Assembly: GCA_030549495.1 (NCBI GenBank)
Contig: JAUIRK010000998.1
Coordinates: forward strand, 29,568-93,567
Direction of reading: 5' to 3'
DNA length: 64,000 bases
Source of the DNA: Nectonema munidae
Lineage: Eukaryota; Nematomorpha; Nectonematoida; Nectonematidae
Shown: in pieces, positions 1 to 11,779 of the stretch
Numbering within the stretch: the stretch's first letter is position 1
Layout: every line of letters begins with the position of its first letter
Program-made: the position numbers and the translations under genes
The notes under the pieces: generated by a model
The model's input: only the letters and a program-made list of their open reading frames with translations
The model's database searches: none
What the model was told of the DNA's origin: nothing

Positions 1-950
1 GATGAATGATACCGAGGAAGAATCCAGTAAAGAATATTTTTATTGTATTGAATCTTTAGGAAACATTGATACAATAATTAAAATGTTTAGAAAATCTCCG
101 GTAAAAAATTCCGCTCTTCAGAAACATGTAATATCAGATCATGGTCGTGAATTTAAGCTCAGTTTACACGTAAAAACAAGATGGAACAGCTTAGTAACTA
201 TGTTGGAACGATTTATTTTTCTGAAAAACTCTATTTTTAAAACGCTGATTGACCTCAATGAAAAGATAGATCTTTTTTCGGAAATCAAATTTGACGTTCT
301 TGAGGATGTTGTTAAAAGCTTAAAACCAGTTCAAGTAGCTATAACAAAATTGAGTGAAAGTAAATGTAATATAATGGAGAGTGAAGCAATGTTCAATTTT
401 TTGTTTAAAACTTTAAGTAGCAATGAAACTCAGTTTTCTTGTATAATTAAAGAAAAATTATTTATCAGAATTGAAGATCGAAGAAACAAAAGACTTGTAT
501 CACTTTTACATTTTCTACAATACCAAAGTTACACGAATCCCCAAGATTCTTTGTTAAAATACTCAACTTTTGAAGAAATCGTTCAATTTGGCGCTGATAT
601 TTTCAAAAGTTTATATCCAAATTACTTTTCAAATACTGATTCTGAAGAAAAAAGTTGCGATCTAAACTATATCACTGCTAAAACTGATGACAAAAATAAA
701 TGTTCTCTTACTGAAAGCATGAACAGAGAAATTCAAGCTTTTATGAAGTGTAATAAAAACGAGAATCATATTTCAATAGATTCAATCAAGCCTTCTTCCT
801 GCGAATGTGAAAGAAATTTTTCTCTAGTGAATGATTTTCTTTCAAAAAAAGGCAAAGCATTAAGAATGAAGGATTAAATGCCTTAGTTTTTTTTGAAAAG
901 TTTTTTTTACATAAAAAGTCACTTTATCCCGGGAAATCTCGGGATCCCGG
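1..950 (+). pseudogene. hAT transposase, C-terminal fragment
   Basis: An open frame enters from the left edge and runs to a stop at 875-877 (about 291 codons). It has a KTRWNS motif (about residues 57-62), as in hAT transposases, and near its end SSCECERNFSLVNDFLSKKG, which resembles the hAT C-terminal dimerisation region (pattern CER-FS-KR-L). The stop follows RMKD. Reading one base over gives LNALVFFEKFF, the usual continuation, so a one-base shift near 871-874 is the likely break. The N-terminal part lies outside the window. It is a decayed plain DNA transposon; the subfamily is not resolved. Confidence 0.7.
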
Positions 951-1005
951 GAAAATTTTTTTTTATTCCCGATTCCTGGGAATCCTATTTTTCCGGGAAA
1001 ACAGA
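925..1005. repeat. CCCGGGA palindrome cluster
   Basis: CCCGGGA, TCTCGGGATCCCGGGA and further CCCG/CGGG words cluster in about 80 bases of otherwise AT-rich sequence, just past the hAT coding end. It may be the 3' noncoding end of that hAT element. The role is not visible. Confidence 0.5.
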
Positions 1006-1033
1006 ACCTCTAGTCACCAGTGACCCAATCGAC

Positions 1034-2503
1034 AGTCTGTTTTTAAAACAGTTTCACCTTGTTTGCTATATTTTGAAATGAAAAATCGGATTTGAACTTA
1101 AATTCTTCGGACAACATCAGAATTTTTAGTTAGCACAGTGTGTATTCGGATCGGTCCGATTCCTTCAAGTATTTAAGCACAGCACATGTGGCATAATTCA
1201 TTTTTTTGTCAATCATGCCTAGAAAGACTTCACTTGAGAAAAAGAATGAATTGATCAAGTTGGTAAGAAACCAAGGTTTTACGATCAAAGGTGCTTCTAC
1301 TTTCATAAATATTAATTATTATACTTCGAAGACAATTTTGCAAAATTTTGAAGATGATGATGTCGACCCAAATGTTGCTAAAAACATGGAGGTCACAAAA
1401 AAGTCTTACTCGACCAAAAAATACTCTCGTACTTAGAAAGTTTGATTGAGAATAACCCAATGCACACATAGGAAGAAATGTGACAAAAAATTCAACAAAG
1501 ATTTTCTACAAAAATTTCAACAAGTAACGCTTAAAATAGCAAATAGAGAAATTGACTGCGTTAATTGACCAGGCATTATTGAAAAACGAAAAGAGTATGC
1601 AATGGAGTTCCAAAACTCATTTCCTTCTCAAGAAAGCCTAATATTTGTTGATGGAAGCGGGTTTAACTTACACTTGACACGCTCTCAAACTCATTGAAAA
1701 AAAGGCAAAACAGCTAATGTTGTTGTTGCTGTCAACAGGGGAAAACACATTAATTTTAGCAATAAATTGTTTCCAAGTTGTACATTTTGAAATAATTGAA
1801 AATGGAACCTGCAATGGGAAAAAGTTCTTCAAGTTCATGCAAACACTTTTGAACAAAATAGAGTTGGACGAAATAATGAATGAAGGTGCTTGGATTGTTT
1901 TAGACAATGCCAAAATTCATAAATGTCGAGATGTGCAAAATCTTTTCGATTCCTAAAGTAATTATGTTCTAAAATATCTTTGCAAAAGGAAAAAGTTTAC
2001 TTATAAATGAAAGCAGTTCTTTATCTGAATTCATTTATCAAAGTTTTCAAACAGTTTCTCCTTTGGAATGCAGTAATTTCTATCGGTTTATGTTGAAACA
2101 TCAGCTGCTTTGGGCCAAAAATACATCCATGTCATGTGGTACAGTTTATAATTTTTTATTTCAATAAATTTTTTTTCATTTCACTTTGTATTGAATTAAA
2201 TAATATTTCCTTTAAAAGAAAATATTTTTCTTTATCAGACGTTACAAACATATTTTTGTGAAAATGGTAAACTTTTCACAAAAAAGAATAATTCGATTGC
2301 GATTTTTGTTTGTGTCGAAAAGTTTATGCTCATTTTCATTTTTCAACATCAATAACAACATTGAAGCTCAAGCACACCTATGTTAGAGTTTTATTCTTTC
2401 TTAAAAAGTAGAACAAAAAATGTTGTCCGGAGAATTTTAGTTCGAATCCGATTTTTCATTAGAAAATATAGCTAACAAGGTCAATCTGTTTTAAAAACAG
2501 ACT
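1034..2503 (+). mobile_element. Tc1/mariner-like element with 84-bp inverted ends
   Basis: Positions 1034-1117 and 2420-2503 are inverted copies of each other with few mismatches. Both ends begin AGTCTGTTTTTAAAACAG, itself nearly palindromic. Between them lies a broken mariner-type transposase. The element is 1470 bp, close to the normal length of the superfamily, although part of the catalytic region is lost. I see no clear TA duplication at the ends. Confidence 0.8.
1206..1956 (+). pseudogene. Tc1/mariner-like transposase, broken
   Basis: The start MPRKTSLEKKNELIKLV at 1215 opens a helix-turn-helix DNA-binding region. The catalytic domain follows at about 1640: FVDGSGFNLHLTRS carries the first Asp. 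A second frame at 1717-1953 contains GAWIVLDNAKIHK with the second Asp. The third acidic residue and the usual PPYSP-LNPIE block are missing, as the sequence jumps to a C-terminal remnant near 2000. Several stops and frame changes separate the pieces, so no active product is expected. Confidence 0.75.
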
Positions 2504-2528
2504 TTTTAAGCTTAAATACAAATTTAAA

Positions 2529-2697
2529 ATGAACGAACTTAAAATGAAAAGGGACGAACTTAAATTGGAAAAGGACGAACTTAAAATGGAAAAGGACGAA
2601 CTTAAAATGGAAAAGGGCGAACTTAAATTGGAAAAGGACGAACTTAAATTGGAAAAGGACGAACTTAAATTGAAAAAGGACGAACTTAAATTAAAAA
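2529..2697 (+). repeat. 21-bp minisatellite, eight units
   Basis: Eight head-to-tail copies of a 21-bp unit built around GACGAACTTAAA read in one frame as the heptad DELKLEK or DELKMEK (2529-2697), then stop at 2724-2726. Alternating charged and leucine positions would give a coiled coil if translated. It begins 25 bases after the right end of the mariner-like element. It is probably a simple tandem expansion rather than a gene. Confidence 0.75.
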
Positions 2698-2792
2698 TGT
2701 TATATGTGCCACAGAGGGTCTTGTAATTTTTTGAAAACTTACAAAAACGTACTCTGCCTCCAATTTAATACTTTTAATATTTTCAAGCTCAG

Positions 2793-3016
2793 ATTACAAG
2801 TCTCAGCAGGGCATGGAGACATACTCTTTTCTCTATAAACTGCAGGCCAATCACTCATCTCCACCGCAAATGTCAGTAGTTAATGAAACACTACAAGCAC
2901 CCACTCACTCTTCCCTCGTTTCTCCCTCTCCTTTTCTCTCACTCAAAGCTGTCTATCAACAAAATTGCTCGCCCACCCCTTTCTCCTTTCCTAAATCAAA
3001 TGAAGAGATGAGAAAG
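2793..3016 (+). CDS. Rbfox1: candidate upstream exon of the Rbfox gene
   Basis: An AG acceptor (CAAGCTCAG) precedes 2793 and a donor, AAG then GTATTT, follows 3016. The open frame reads about 74 residues rich in Ser, Pro, Gln and Thr (for example SLVSPSPFLSLKAVYQQN). It has normal GC content and no transposon likeness, unlike the AT-rich surroundings. Its 3' phase (0) matches the 5' phase of the RRM exon at 20157. Rbfox N-terminal regions are low-complexity and poorly conserved, so homology cannot confirm the assignment. It could belong to another gene. Confidence 0.45.
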
Positions 3017-3059
3017 GTATTTTTTTATTCCAGCTCGATAACACCAACTGCTTATTAAT

Positions 3060-3349
3060 TTTTATTATATATATAGGTCTATCTATAAAGTAAACTTATT
3101 TTTAAAACATTTTGTTGCGATAATTAAATTCAAAATATTTGCACTAAATGACTCACAATTATTTTAGAAAATTTTTTTTTTAGGAAACTCCGCTAATTTT
3201 TTCAATTTTTAATAAACCTCACAAATCATTTTCTCCATGAAACGTGCATTACTAGCTTCTGTTTTTAAGTCGAATTAGTTCAATATGAGACTTAAGGTAA
3301 AATCTAAAATGGTAAAATCTGGTCAATAAATCATTCAATGAAATTGTAT
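3060..3349. other. no gene seen
   Basis: AT-rich intronic sequence with homopolymer runs; I see no coding signal or recognisable repeat. Confidence 0.5.
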
Positions 3350-3915
3350 AAACCCTCGATTGACGGACTCTATGTTTTTTTCGCTTACAAAATTCAAACG
3401 TCAGTTACGGAAAATTTTAATATAAAAGCCTTATTAACGATTACCATGTAAATGTTCATAAAATAATGAAGTTTAATATTTTAAGAAAAAAAATTATAGT
3501 TGCGTTTCCTATTTTTTCAGGAAGAATTAAAATGCCCAATTTTAAAGAAAAATTAAAATAGATGGCGTTAAAAAAATTTATTGTAAGTTAAAAAAATTTA
3601 TAAGCAATCTTAATTTTTATTCAAATAATAAAACTTTGCATCATTTATATGATATAATTTCATCCCATAGTGTCCCGGTTTTTTAGAATTGTATATTTTG
3701 ATTGGGCATCCTCCCCTAGACGTCACAAGCTGTTCATCTATGGTAACGGCAGAATGAGGATTCCAATATAATGGAAACACATTATAAAAATGGTCATGTA
3801 TTTTTGGTATAGGACTAATCTTGTTGTTAGAATTTCTACTTTGTGTAGCAATGATACAGGTTTGAGTACTTTGTGTTTGCCGATCTTAAAAACAAATTTT
3901 TGCATCTCTAATATC
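3350..3915 (-). pseudogene. piggyBac transposase fragment (copy 0)
   Basis: The - strand encodes PIPKIHDHFYNVFPLYWNPH then SAVTIDEQLV, RGGCPIKIYN and HYGMKLYHINDAKFYY, the region around the first catalytic Asp (TIDEQL) of piggyBac transposases. It closely matches the nearly whole copy at 15532-18665. Coding stops shortly after YLNKN, and the element end CCCTCGATTGACGG lies at about 3352. So this is an internally deleted copy with one terminus left. The motif TAGATGGCGTTAA at 3559 lies about 205 bp from the end, as in related copies. Confidence 0.75.
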
Positions 3916-4083
3916 AGAATCAACAAGGAAACCTACAAAAATCTCGGTTTACGAACAATTACGTTCATGTTTTTCAACTCTAAATATAAACTTCGTATCT
4001 CTTAAATTTTCAAGGAATGATTTGTTGAAAAATTAAAATAACTAATTATTATCTATAATTAAGATTTCTAAAAGTTAAATTTT

Positions 4084-5597
4084 TTATTTACAAAAGTTTT
4101 TTATTTGAACATTCACGTGACGAACATTTCGCTTTACGAACAAGTTCAGGGAACGAACAGAAGTGAGTAGCTCTGCACTCTGTTGTGATGTAGCTGCAGG
4201 TGATTCTGTATTGGCCAATGCTGACACAGCATTGCTGAGGATTTGCTGATCTGTGAAAAGCTGTGCTATTGAGATGTCTTCATCCTCCTCCCACTCTTTC
4301 ATCCACTCCAGGAAGGTTGGCTGCTCTTGTTCTTCTCTGGAAATATTGACCAAGTTCTGTTTCATGAGATCCTCCCCAGCTTCCACTTCTGCTTGAGAGA
4401 ATCCCCAGAAGTCTTCATCTTCACCATTGTCATCTTCATTCTTGGGATATGGAAGACCCTTGGACCAGAAGTTAATAATACACTTTTGTGTGATGTCACT
4501 CCCCTGGCTGTAGTATAAATCGCATCCTTGATGTTAAACTTTTTCAAGAAATCTACAACATCAGCATTCTCATCGACGATCGCTTTTACAATATGTTTCT
4601 TGTGGTTACTCTTCACTGCGTTGATGATGCATTGATCACGTGGTTGACAGAGAGATGTAGTAATCTTTAGAAGATAGTATACTGTGATCTTTCCATCCTG
4701 GGATCGAAGACACTCTGCTGAGGGGTGGGCAGGACAATTATCGAGCAGGAATACTGCTTTTTCTTCCTCTCCAATCTTCCTCAGATGGAACAAAAATGTT
4801 GAAGAACCATTTTTCAAAGAATTCACCGAGGCGATAGATGAATGAGTATACTTGAGAGGGAGTTTGTTCATGTTGACATTATTCAAACAACGAGAAGCTC
4901 TTGACTTGCCAATCGCAAGGGGCTTGATCTTAAGTGTTCCTGCTCGGTTGCAAGCTAGTAGAAGGATCATCTAATCCTTGTTTTTTTTCACCCCTGGTAA
5001 GCTGGGAGAAGTCTTAGGTGCCAGAGTTCTTCTTGGAAAGAACTTGTAATACAGTCCAGTTTCATCAGCATTGAAGATCTGTTCTTCACTGTAGGTATTT
5101 GTTTCAATAAACTGGTGGTATCATGGAAGGAAGAGTTCAGCAGCCTGTGTGTCAGGAGAACAAATTTCTCCTGAGAGTGACTTTTACTTGATTCCGTGAC
5201 GTCTTTGGAAGCGTTACAGAAAACCCGTGGAAGCTACGAACCTAGTATCTTTTTCTCCATGAATCTCTTTATGAAACTTCGGAGCTTAAGCCTGAAGGAT
5301 GCTGCCAGAAATGGCTACATTAGTGTTGTTCTTCGGAGACAGCCAATCAAAAGTGGCTTTATCGAAGGCAGGATCTGCAGCTAACCTTGCTCTCTTTCTC
5401 TTCAGCCCATCTTGTCCATTCAAATCTCTAACGAAGTCTCTCAGTTTCTGTTCATCTCGAATCTAACCACGTAGTGTGCCTTCTGGAACTCCAAATTCTC
5501 TTGAGACTTTAGCTTGTGAATCTCCTGTTGTCACTGCTTCCAACTTTTGATCGATGGCATAATATTTCCTTTTCCGAGTTGGAGTTTGTTTTCTCAT
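4084..5597 (-). pseudogene. pogo/Tigger transposase, broken
   Basis: Read from 5597 downward: MRKQTPTRKRKYYAIDQKLE starts a psq-type helix-turn-helix, followed by a CENP-B-like segment (KRKRARLAADPAFD). Then come the DDE parts: NADETGLYYKFF with the first Asp, LLACNRAGTLKIKPL, VFLLDNCPAHPSAE with the second Asp and QPRDQ with the third. The C-terminal part (4084-4386) is acidic. The longest open piece is 4362-4970 (202 residues). At least one in-frame stop and several frame changes break it. Length and domain order fit Tigger/Jerky-type elements, and the DDD residues are still visible. Confidence 0.85.
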
Positions 5598-5840
5598 GTA
5601 TAGATGGACAATTAATAGCGAGGTGATCTGTGGATATTTTGTAAAAATTCACTAAAGATTGCCAGGTGTGTACAGTTGAGTTGCATGTGAATAAATGATT
5701 GATTTCAAGTAAAAATGCAGGGGTTTATATACATAGGAGAGGTGTCATGAGTGTGTGAGTTGCATAAGACAAAAACGGGAAATTGCCTTGACCAGCGGAT
5801 TAACGGATTTTGTGTACTAATGGTGGGTGTATTAGGGGGG
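5598..5840. mobile_element. terminal region of the Tigger element
   Basis: Noncoding sequence upstream of the transposase start; it includes GCGGATTAACGGATTTTG near 5798, which resembles Tigger terminal sequence. No other gene is seen. The exact terminus and TA duplication were not resolved. Confidence 0.4.
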
Positions 5841-5847
5841 ACTATAT

Positions 5848-5965
5848 TATATATTATATAAACATTTCAACGAAAAATATAGTTTTCATGAAATAAAACT
5901 CCAATTTTAAAGTTAAGTGATTTGAACTTTTATGTAGAATTTTTGGAATGGTACTTATGTAAAAT
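5848..5965. repeat. dispersed repeat R1, single unit
   Basis: The stretch with ATAGTTTTCATGAAATAAAA and TGTAAAATATTTTTTGAAAA recurs at 62726-62968 and 63011-63249 with small changes. It is an interspersed repeat of unknown class. Confidence 0.7.
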
Positions 5966-5974
5966 ATTTTTTGA

Positions 5975-6460
5975 AAATTTCATCCTATATTCCCTGATAC
6001 CGTTTCTCCATGTACTTGATATCTTGGTGAAATCGTTCTCCATGCTCTTCTGATACGTCTCCGAGATGGTTTCAAAAAGTCCAAATGAGAATGCATGTAG
6101 TGCATTTTTATTGACATTTTACAACTCATTTCATAATAACTTTCAAAGAATTCTGCATTATTCTTGAATGTTTTTAGCTTTTTTATTCTATAAAAATCAT
6201 ACACAGCATTTCTAATTTTTAATCTGCGACATTTGATTTTCTAGAGAATCGGAAGAGCATTTTTTAACTTGTGGTCTTTTACACCTGGAGACAAGAAATT
6301 CCAGTCCTTCCATCGTGATTCTAATAACTCATAGTATGATGTTGTAAGATTCTAATCCTTTATCAAGTTCATCTTGATTTGGATAGTGATGTTTTTCTTC
6401 AATGAGCTCAGTCTTTATTGGTATCCAAATAATATCACCATCTGAGTTATCATCTTCATC
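5975..6460 (-). pseudogene. fragment of a recurrent unnamed arthropod ORF family
   Basis: Reading the - strand, ESRWKDWNFLSPGVK appears near 6300, FKNNAEFFESYYEMSCKMS near 6150, then MSIKMHYMHSHLDF. After a frame change come GDVSEEHGERFHQDIKYMEK and RYQGI before a stop. I recall this MHFLHSHLDFFP - SDEHGERFHQDI - RYQG signature from many uncharacterised arthropod proteins present in high copy, probably mobile, but I cannot name the family with certainty. The large middle part is missing, so this is an internally deleted, frameshifted relic. Confidence 0.55.
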
Positions 6461-6464
6461 AGAA

Positions 6465-7660
6465 TGCTATGATTGTGAACAAACTGGAACTGGCAACTCA
6501 TCCCTGTGTGGAACCGATGCAATTGAAGAAAATACATGGATAAAAAAAGCTTTTTTTGTCTGTTGACTTCTTATAAACAGAAAAATCAATTATACAAAAA
6601 TAACAGTCATTCAAATGATTTGTTCTTCCTCTCTCCATATTCTTTGAATTGCAAATGGCATAGACCTTTTTCCACGCATCCAACCTACCAATGTTGATTT
6701 ACAAGAGCCACAAATTACATGTGGAGCCCAAATTTTATCCTGATCTCATATTGGCATGCCAAAATACTTTTTATAGGCTGTAAAATACTTTGTATTCGAA
6801 GAAATGTTAAACTTGCCTTGTTTAGGCCCAATAATAAATTCACCACAACATATAACAAAATAGCTTTTAATTTACATATCCTTTTAGCCATTTTAGAAAT
6901 TTCTAAGAAAAAAAAATTTAAATCTTGAATTAAAAAAATATGTAATTTTTTAATTGCTAATTAAAATATTATATATAATAATTTGTTGTTCTTAATAGAA
7001 GTAATATAAAATACCGATTATTGAGAAGAATATTGATGTTCAATAAAAAAAAATACCAATGATATCACTTATAAAAAACATTGAAATATAGAGTGAAACA
7101 ATTTTTTTACATTGTGTAATCAACCGTATAAGTTTCAAAGTTTGATAAATTTTCTTTATAGTTTTTTTTGTTTTTATTTTCAAAGACTTTTGAATGTATA
7201 ATATAAATTGTTTTATTTAAAAAAAAAGATCTACAAAGCCTCTAGAGTCTAGAATTTTTAAATATAGCAAAAAGCTAACACGAATCTTTGGCGTAGCCAG
7301 GTTTTATTGCCGAGCTATAAAAAATTTAATGGGGGAGAGGGAAATTGCAGATATAAGGTAATTAGAATTTTTTATGGTATCATATTTATTTTCTCATAGG
7401 GCCAGAAATATTATTAAACCAGGCCTGGTACTCCCTCCCCCTCTATTTCTTTTTTAGTTCTCTGAAACGAAGTATGAAATGATTCAGGGTTTTAATGGCT
7501 AGAGTATATCTTTTTATGTCCATTTGACTTCTAAAGAATAAAAGATGTGTAGATGATGTAATTTTTTTTAGGAATGTGAATTTCTGATGTTAAAAATATA
7601 TAATACAATAATTAAAATTCTTGCGTTTTAAAAAACTTGTCAAAAAGGAAGCCATTATTA
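6465..7660. other. no gene seen; scattered transposon-like ends
   Basis: Short open frames here have no recognisable content. Near 7288 TTGGCGTAGCCAGG resembles hAT-type MITE ends, and TCCCTCCCCCTC near 7432 could be its partner. The remainder is AT-rich filler. Confidence 0.4.
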
Positions 7661-7669
7661 TCTCCCAGT

Positions 7670-8010
7670 GATCTCATATGAGATCGGTTAGTTTAAGACT
7701 GGTTTACAGTGTTGCTGTTATCTTAATTTCATTGCTTTTATTTAATTTTTAGAGTTGTAATATATATCGATCGCTTCTTTTTTTGGAATTTTTGTGTTTC
7801 TAGAAGAGTCAAAAATTTGTGTTAAAGTAGACAAAGGTGATTTTTTTGAAAAAAACTTTTATACGCGAGACTGAAGATATTAGTTGATATAAAAGTGTAA
7901 CGATTGCTTTATTATTTGAATAAACACAAAACTAATATTGCATTTGTTAAAAACTATATGTACAACATTTAAGTAAATAGATGACAATTGAAGATTGATC
8001 TCATATGAGA
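7670..8010. repeat. two TCTCATATGAGA palindromes
   Basis: A perfect 16-bp palindrome GATCTCATATGAGATC sits at 7670-7685, and the 12-bp core TCTCATATGAGA recurs at 7999-8010, just beyond the piggyBac relic at 8427-8866. They fit the pattern of paired palindromes flanking other piggyBac copies in the window. Confidence 0.6.
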
Positions 8011-8426
8011 ACAATGGGACAATATGTTGTCAATTGTGTTTATGTAAGTAAGCATAAAAATTTTCATCAAAGCTTGTCAAATGGTTCTTGTTATATTGGG
8101 TTCAAGAGTGTATGAAGACAATTTTGCTCACATGAACTTTTCTTTCAGTAGAAGATGTGATAAATGGACATACTTTGATTGAATGATCTAACACATGCAT
8201 TGATAAAATCATTTGCTTTTACAGTAATTTGTTATTACATTTTGAAATTGATAGCTTGAAAACAAATAGGGTATTTAAAAGTTTTATTTCAATAAAGCAC
8301 ACTTTTTATTCAATTTTTGAATTAAAATTATGGAAAACAGCTTAGGCAAACTTTCTTTGCGTAAAATATCACCATTTTACAGGGAGGCAAACTATGAAAG
8401 ACAAATATGCATACCAAAAAAAAGAA

Positions 8427-8866
8427 TTATTTGTGGAAAACTTTGAAAAAATGATCGTTTAGGAGACGTAATGCCTTTATTGTATCAGAAGAAGTATCTC
8501 TTACTAATAGATCATCGAATCGAATAAATCGAGTACAATACTTTATTTCATCTTTGGACAAAGTGCTTTTGACAAATGGAGATCCTATAAGGGGTTTATA
8601 GATATCATCATATCGTATTCTTTGATCTTTTGAAAGACCAAGCCAGTACAATGAAGCAAAATATCCAAGAAGTACATCAATAGTAAAACTTGAAGAAAAT
8701 TTGCTGATTTGATGATTTCGATCCATAAATTGCTCCTTATACTTCATATAATTCTGCGTCTTTGTGAAAATTTCAGTTAGAAGTTTCGTAGTGAAAAAAA
8801 GGCTCCAAATTTTTTCTGGAGATGATCGTCTTTTAGATTGATTTTTGGGACCCGGAGGTACTCACG
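8427..8866 (-). pseudogene. piggyBac transposase N-terminal fragment (copy a)
   Basis: One frame runs from VPPGPKNQSKRRSSPEKIW near 8866 through IDVLLGYFASLYWLGLSKDQ, GSPFVKSTLSKDEIKYCTRF and IRFDDLLVRD to LLNDHFFKVFHK-stop at 8427. This is the region before the first catalytic Asp of piggyBac transposases (pattern FLRFDD - LLDHFF). It lacks the catalytic core and C-terminus. The PPGPK motif aligns with the same motif of the nearly whole copy at 15532-18665, but there is no intron here. Confidence 0.8.
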
Positions 8867-9999
8867 AAACATTGCGTAAATTTATGATTCGGCTTCTACC
8901 TCCACTTGATGTAGGGAGACTTTCCTTAGTGAAATATATGAATGACGCCACTCTTCGAGATCAAGTCTTCAGAAGTCATGAGGTATCAAAACTTGGTGCA
9001 GGAAGAATTGGATGAATCTTGTGATTAGAAAACAAAAACAATTGGCTGGTGGAGTAATTTTCCACGGCTCGTAGTTGAATGTCAAGCAAGTAAGAGATAC
9101 CGATGCACTTTTAGAGAAATCAAATCAAAAAATTGAAATTGTTGAGGCTTTCAAGGTTAGACGAGTATAGACCAATGAAAAAATTTGGTTTATTTGACAC
9201 AAGCGACATAAATATAAACATATAAGTTATACGACACTGGTGAGGTGGATGAAAACACATAAGTTTATTCGTCACCAGTAACGTAAATGTAAACACATAA
9301 TTTTATTCGGAACTCGTGGTGTAAACACGCCAGCATGCAAGCACGTATACCCACACAACACAGTTTTCTCATTGTATTTGAAATCAATGAAAAAAGTTGT
9401 TACAGAAGGGATGAATATGAGAAAAGAAATCACGGCTAAAACAATCTGTTTGGAGCTTTCAAGGTTATGAATCCTGAAGTTATTTATTATTCTTCATTTG
9501 AAGTGAACCTTATCTACGACACGTATTTGTCGTTATTATACTTTGCATCTTTTTTGAACTTGTCTGTTATTTTTCAAAATGTTTGTTTTGTGGATGATCG
9601 GAAGTGAACACAATGTTCTAAACTCTTTACCTTACTAATTACTTTAGGTAATTACAAAGATGTTATATGACCTAACATTTTATTACTGATGTTTTCCAAA
9701 TTGAGAAGTATAAGTGAAAGAATTAAAATTTATTGAGAATTGAAAACATCAAAAGTTAGATGGCGTTAAGAAAACAAGAAAGCCTAACATCACTATTTCT
9801 TGGCTTTTTCACTATGGATGGCTTATGGAAAATTTGGAAAACATTTAAAAAGCCATTGTGTACTTTAGTGTAAATTTTTTATATTTTTTTCAAGAAAATT
9901 GAAAATGGGCCTCAGCGGCCCTCTTTCACCATCTAAGGTAATAAAATTTTCCAACCATGCGTGGGTTAAAAAACCATATATATACCTATAACGGCTGAA
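8867..9999. other. no gene seen; imperfect direct repeats at 9190-9330
   Basis: Between 9190 and 9330 three imperfect units share AACACATAA and TTTATTCG words. The motif AGATGGCGTTAAG near 9758 is a relic of a piggyBac subterminal motif. Otherwise no coding signal. Confidence 0.4.
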
Positions 10000-10980
10000 T
10001 GGGTCAAATGACACATATATATATCTGTGTATATTAAAAGATATATCAAAACAAACCTTTATTTATTATTAATTTTAACAATTACTGGAACGTGTTTTTT
10101 AAAGCATTTTTTGCAATATTTGCGTTTTTCATTTTTTGGAGCAGAAATTTTTCTTTTCAAAGTTTCTATCTTAAAATAGCATGTTTTTGACGGCTTTAGC
10201 ACAAAGTTTCGCCTAGTGAAAGCAAGAATTTTCGTCTACTTGAAACTTCAAGTTCAAATTCTTACTTATTACATAGGCATTTAGACAAATTATGTCCAAT
10301 AAATTAAAAAAACAGCCAACGGCCATCTTGTTGCAGGCTTAGTAAAGTATGCTTTTAGCATTTGATCAGCAGTGTCTACACCTCCTTTGGTGGAGTTGTA
10401 AAACAAAATCGCTTCAGGTTTTTTTATGACTTTCTGAAATAGCATTGGTTATTGATGAAAGTAAATATACTGTTTTATTAGGTTTTGTTTTATAACTAAG
10501 CATCATTATTCCTTCTGGACTAAATAAAAATCTCGATGCAAACACCGGAGTCTTTTATCAAACTTCAAATAAGGATGAATTTCTCTTTTGTTGGCTCTTA
10601 CTGTACCACCAAAGTTGTTTTTTTATTCAGAAGTTTTTTTGCTAAACTAAAGCTTGTAAAGAGGTTGTCTGTAGTTACATTCAACCCCGTGTTACAATAT
10701 TTTTTCATTAGTTTTAAAACTACATGCTCACCCAAACTTGCTTCTCTATCTTCTTTACCTGTATACGGGTAGGAATCCAAAACGTAGTATGTATCACTGT
10801 CACATAGCATCCAGAACTTTATTCATTTAAAAATTAAAACTTTAAAAAAATTTATTATAAAATCTGAATTTTTTTTAATGTGTCTTCAAAAGAAAACTAA
10901 CAAGATTTAATCATTTTTTATAAAAAAAAATTTTCTAGCATTAAAATAAATTATACTCCTAACTTGGGTCAATTGACCCA
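10000..10980 (-). mobile_element. piggyBac-like element b, deleted
   Basis: The element is bounded by palindromes with the same arms: TGGGTCAAATGACACA at 10000-10015 (two mismatches) and the perfect TGGGTCAATTGACCCA at 10965-10980. Between them lies a - strand piggyBac transposase lacking its N-terminal half. At about 1 kb it is a deletion derivative. Confidence 0.65.
10085..10810 (-). pseudogene. piggyBac transposase, C-terminal half (copy b)
   Basis: From 10810 down: YYVLDSYPYTGKEDREASLG, EHVVLKLMKKY, then NVTTDNLFTSFSLAKKLLNK with the second catalytic Asp. In other frames come KPEAILFYNSTKGGVDTADQ with the third catalytic Asp, then KPATRWPLAVF. The C-terminus near 10090 ends RKYCKKCFKKHVPV, a short form of the Cys-rich piggyBac tail. 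The first Asp region is missing and at least two frame changes are present. Confidence 0.8.
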
Positions 10981-11779
10981 TTGTCGACGTTTTAAGTTGT
11001 AAAAAATTTCAGACTTTCTAGAGTTAAGTATATTTTCACAATGTCCAAGTGAAGGATTTTTTTCATTACAAGAAATAGTAGAAGATTTGATATCATTTTG
11101 TGATAAAGAAAATGTTGAGTTCATGAAAGGGTCCTCAGACATTTCGCCCTATTATTTTCATAAGACAGTTCGTCCCACGGACAATTTGGCCCATTATTTT
11201 CATAAGACATTTTGTCTCATGGACAATTCGCCTCACTATTTTCATAAAACAATTTGCCCCATTATTTTCATAAAATAATTTTCCTCATAATTTTCATAAG
11301 ACGATTTGCCTCATGCTCAATTTGCCCCATTATTTTTATAAGAGAATGCGCTCTATTATTTTTATAAAACCTCTAGTCCAGTGCTTCTCAACCTTTTTAC
11401 GTCCATGCCCCACTAGACGCCTCTTGAAAACTTCGCGCCCCACCTATATAAAAAATATTATTCATGAAAATTTCTAGAACTTTATTCACTACAACTCCAT
11501 TACTGGCTTGATTTTTCTTAGTAGCTATAATTCAAAAGGGATTTATCTAGACGTGTGATTAAATAAACTTTTTATTGTTATGAGCAAATACAAAAGTTTC
11601 CGAAAAAGTCAAAGTTTATTTTGGTTCACTTCGGAAAAATGAGGATCTGCAAAATGCAAATTAAATTGCAATAATTTAATATAATTTAATTGCGTTTAAT
11701 TTTTTTCTTATTTGGTAAAAATTGAGTTAACTTCAGTCTTAAGTCTCCTTGCTTGGTAATATCTAAAGAATTTCTTTTT

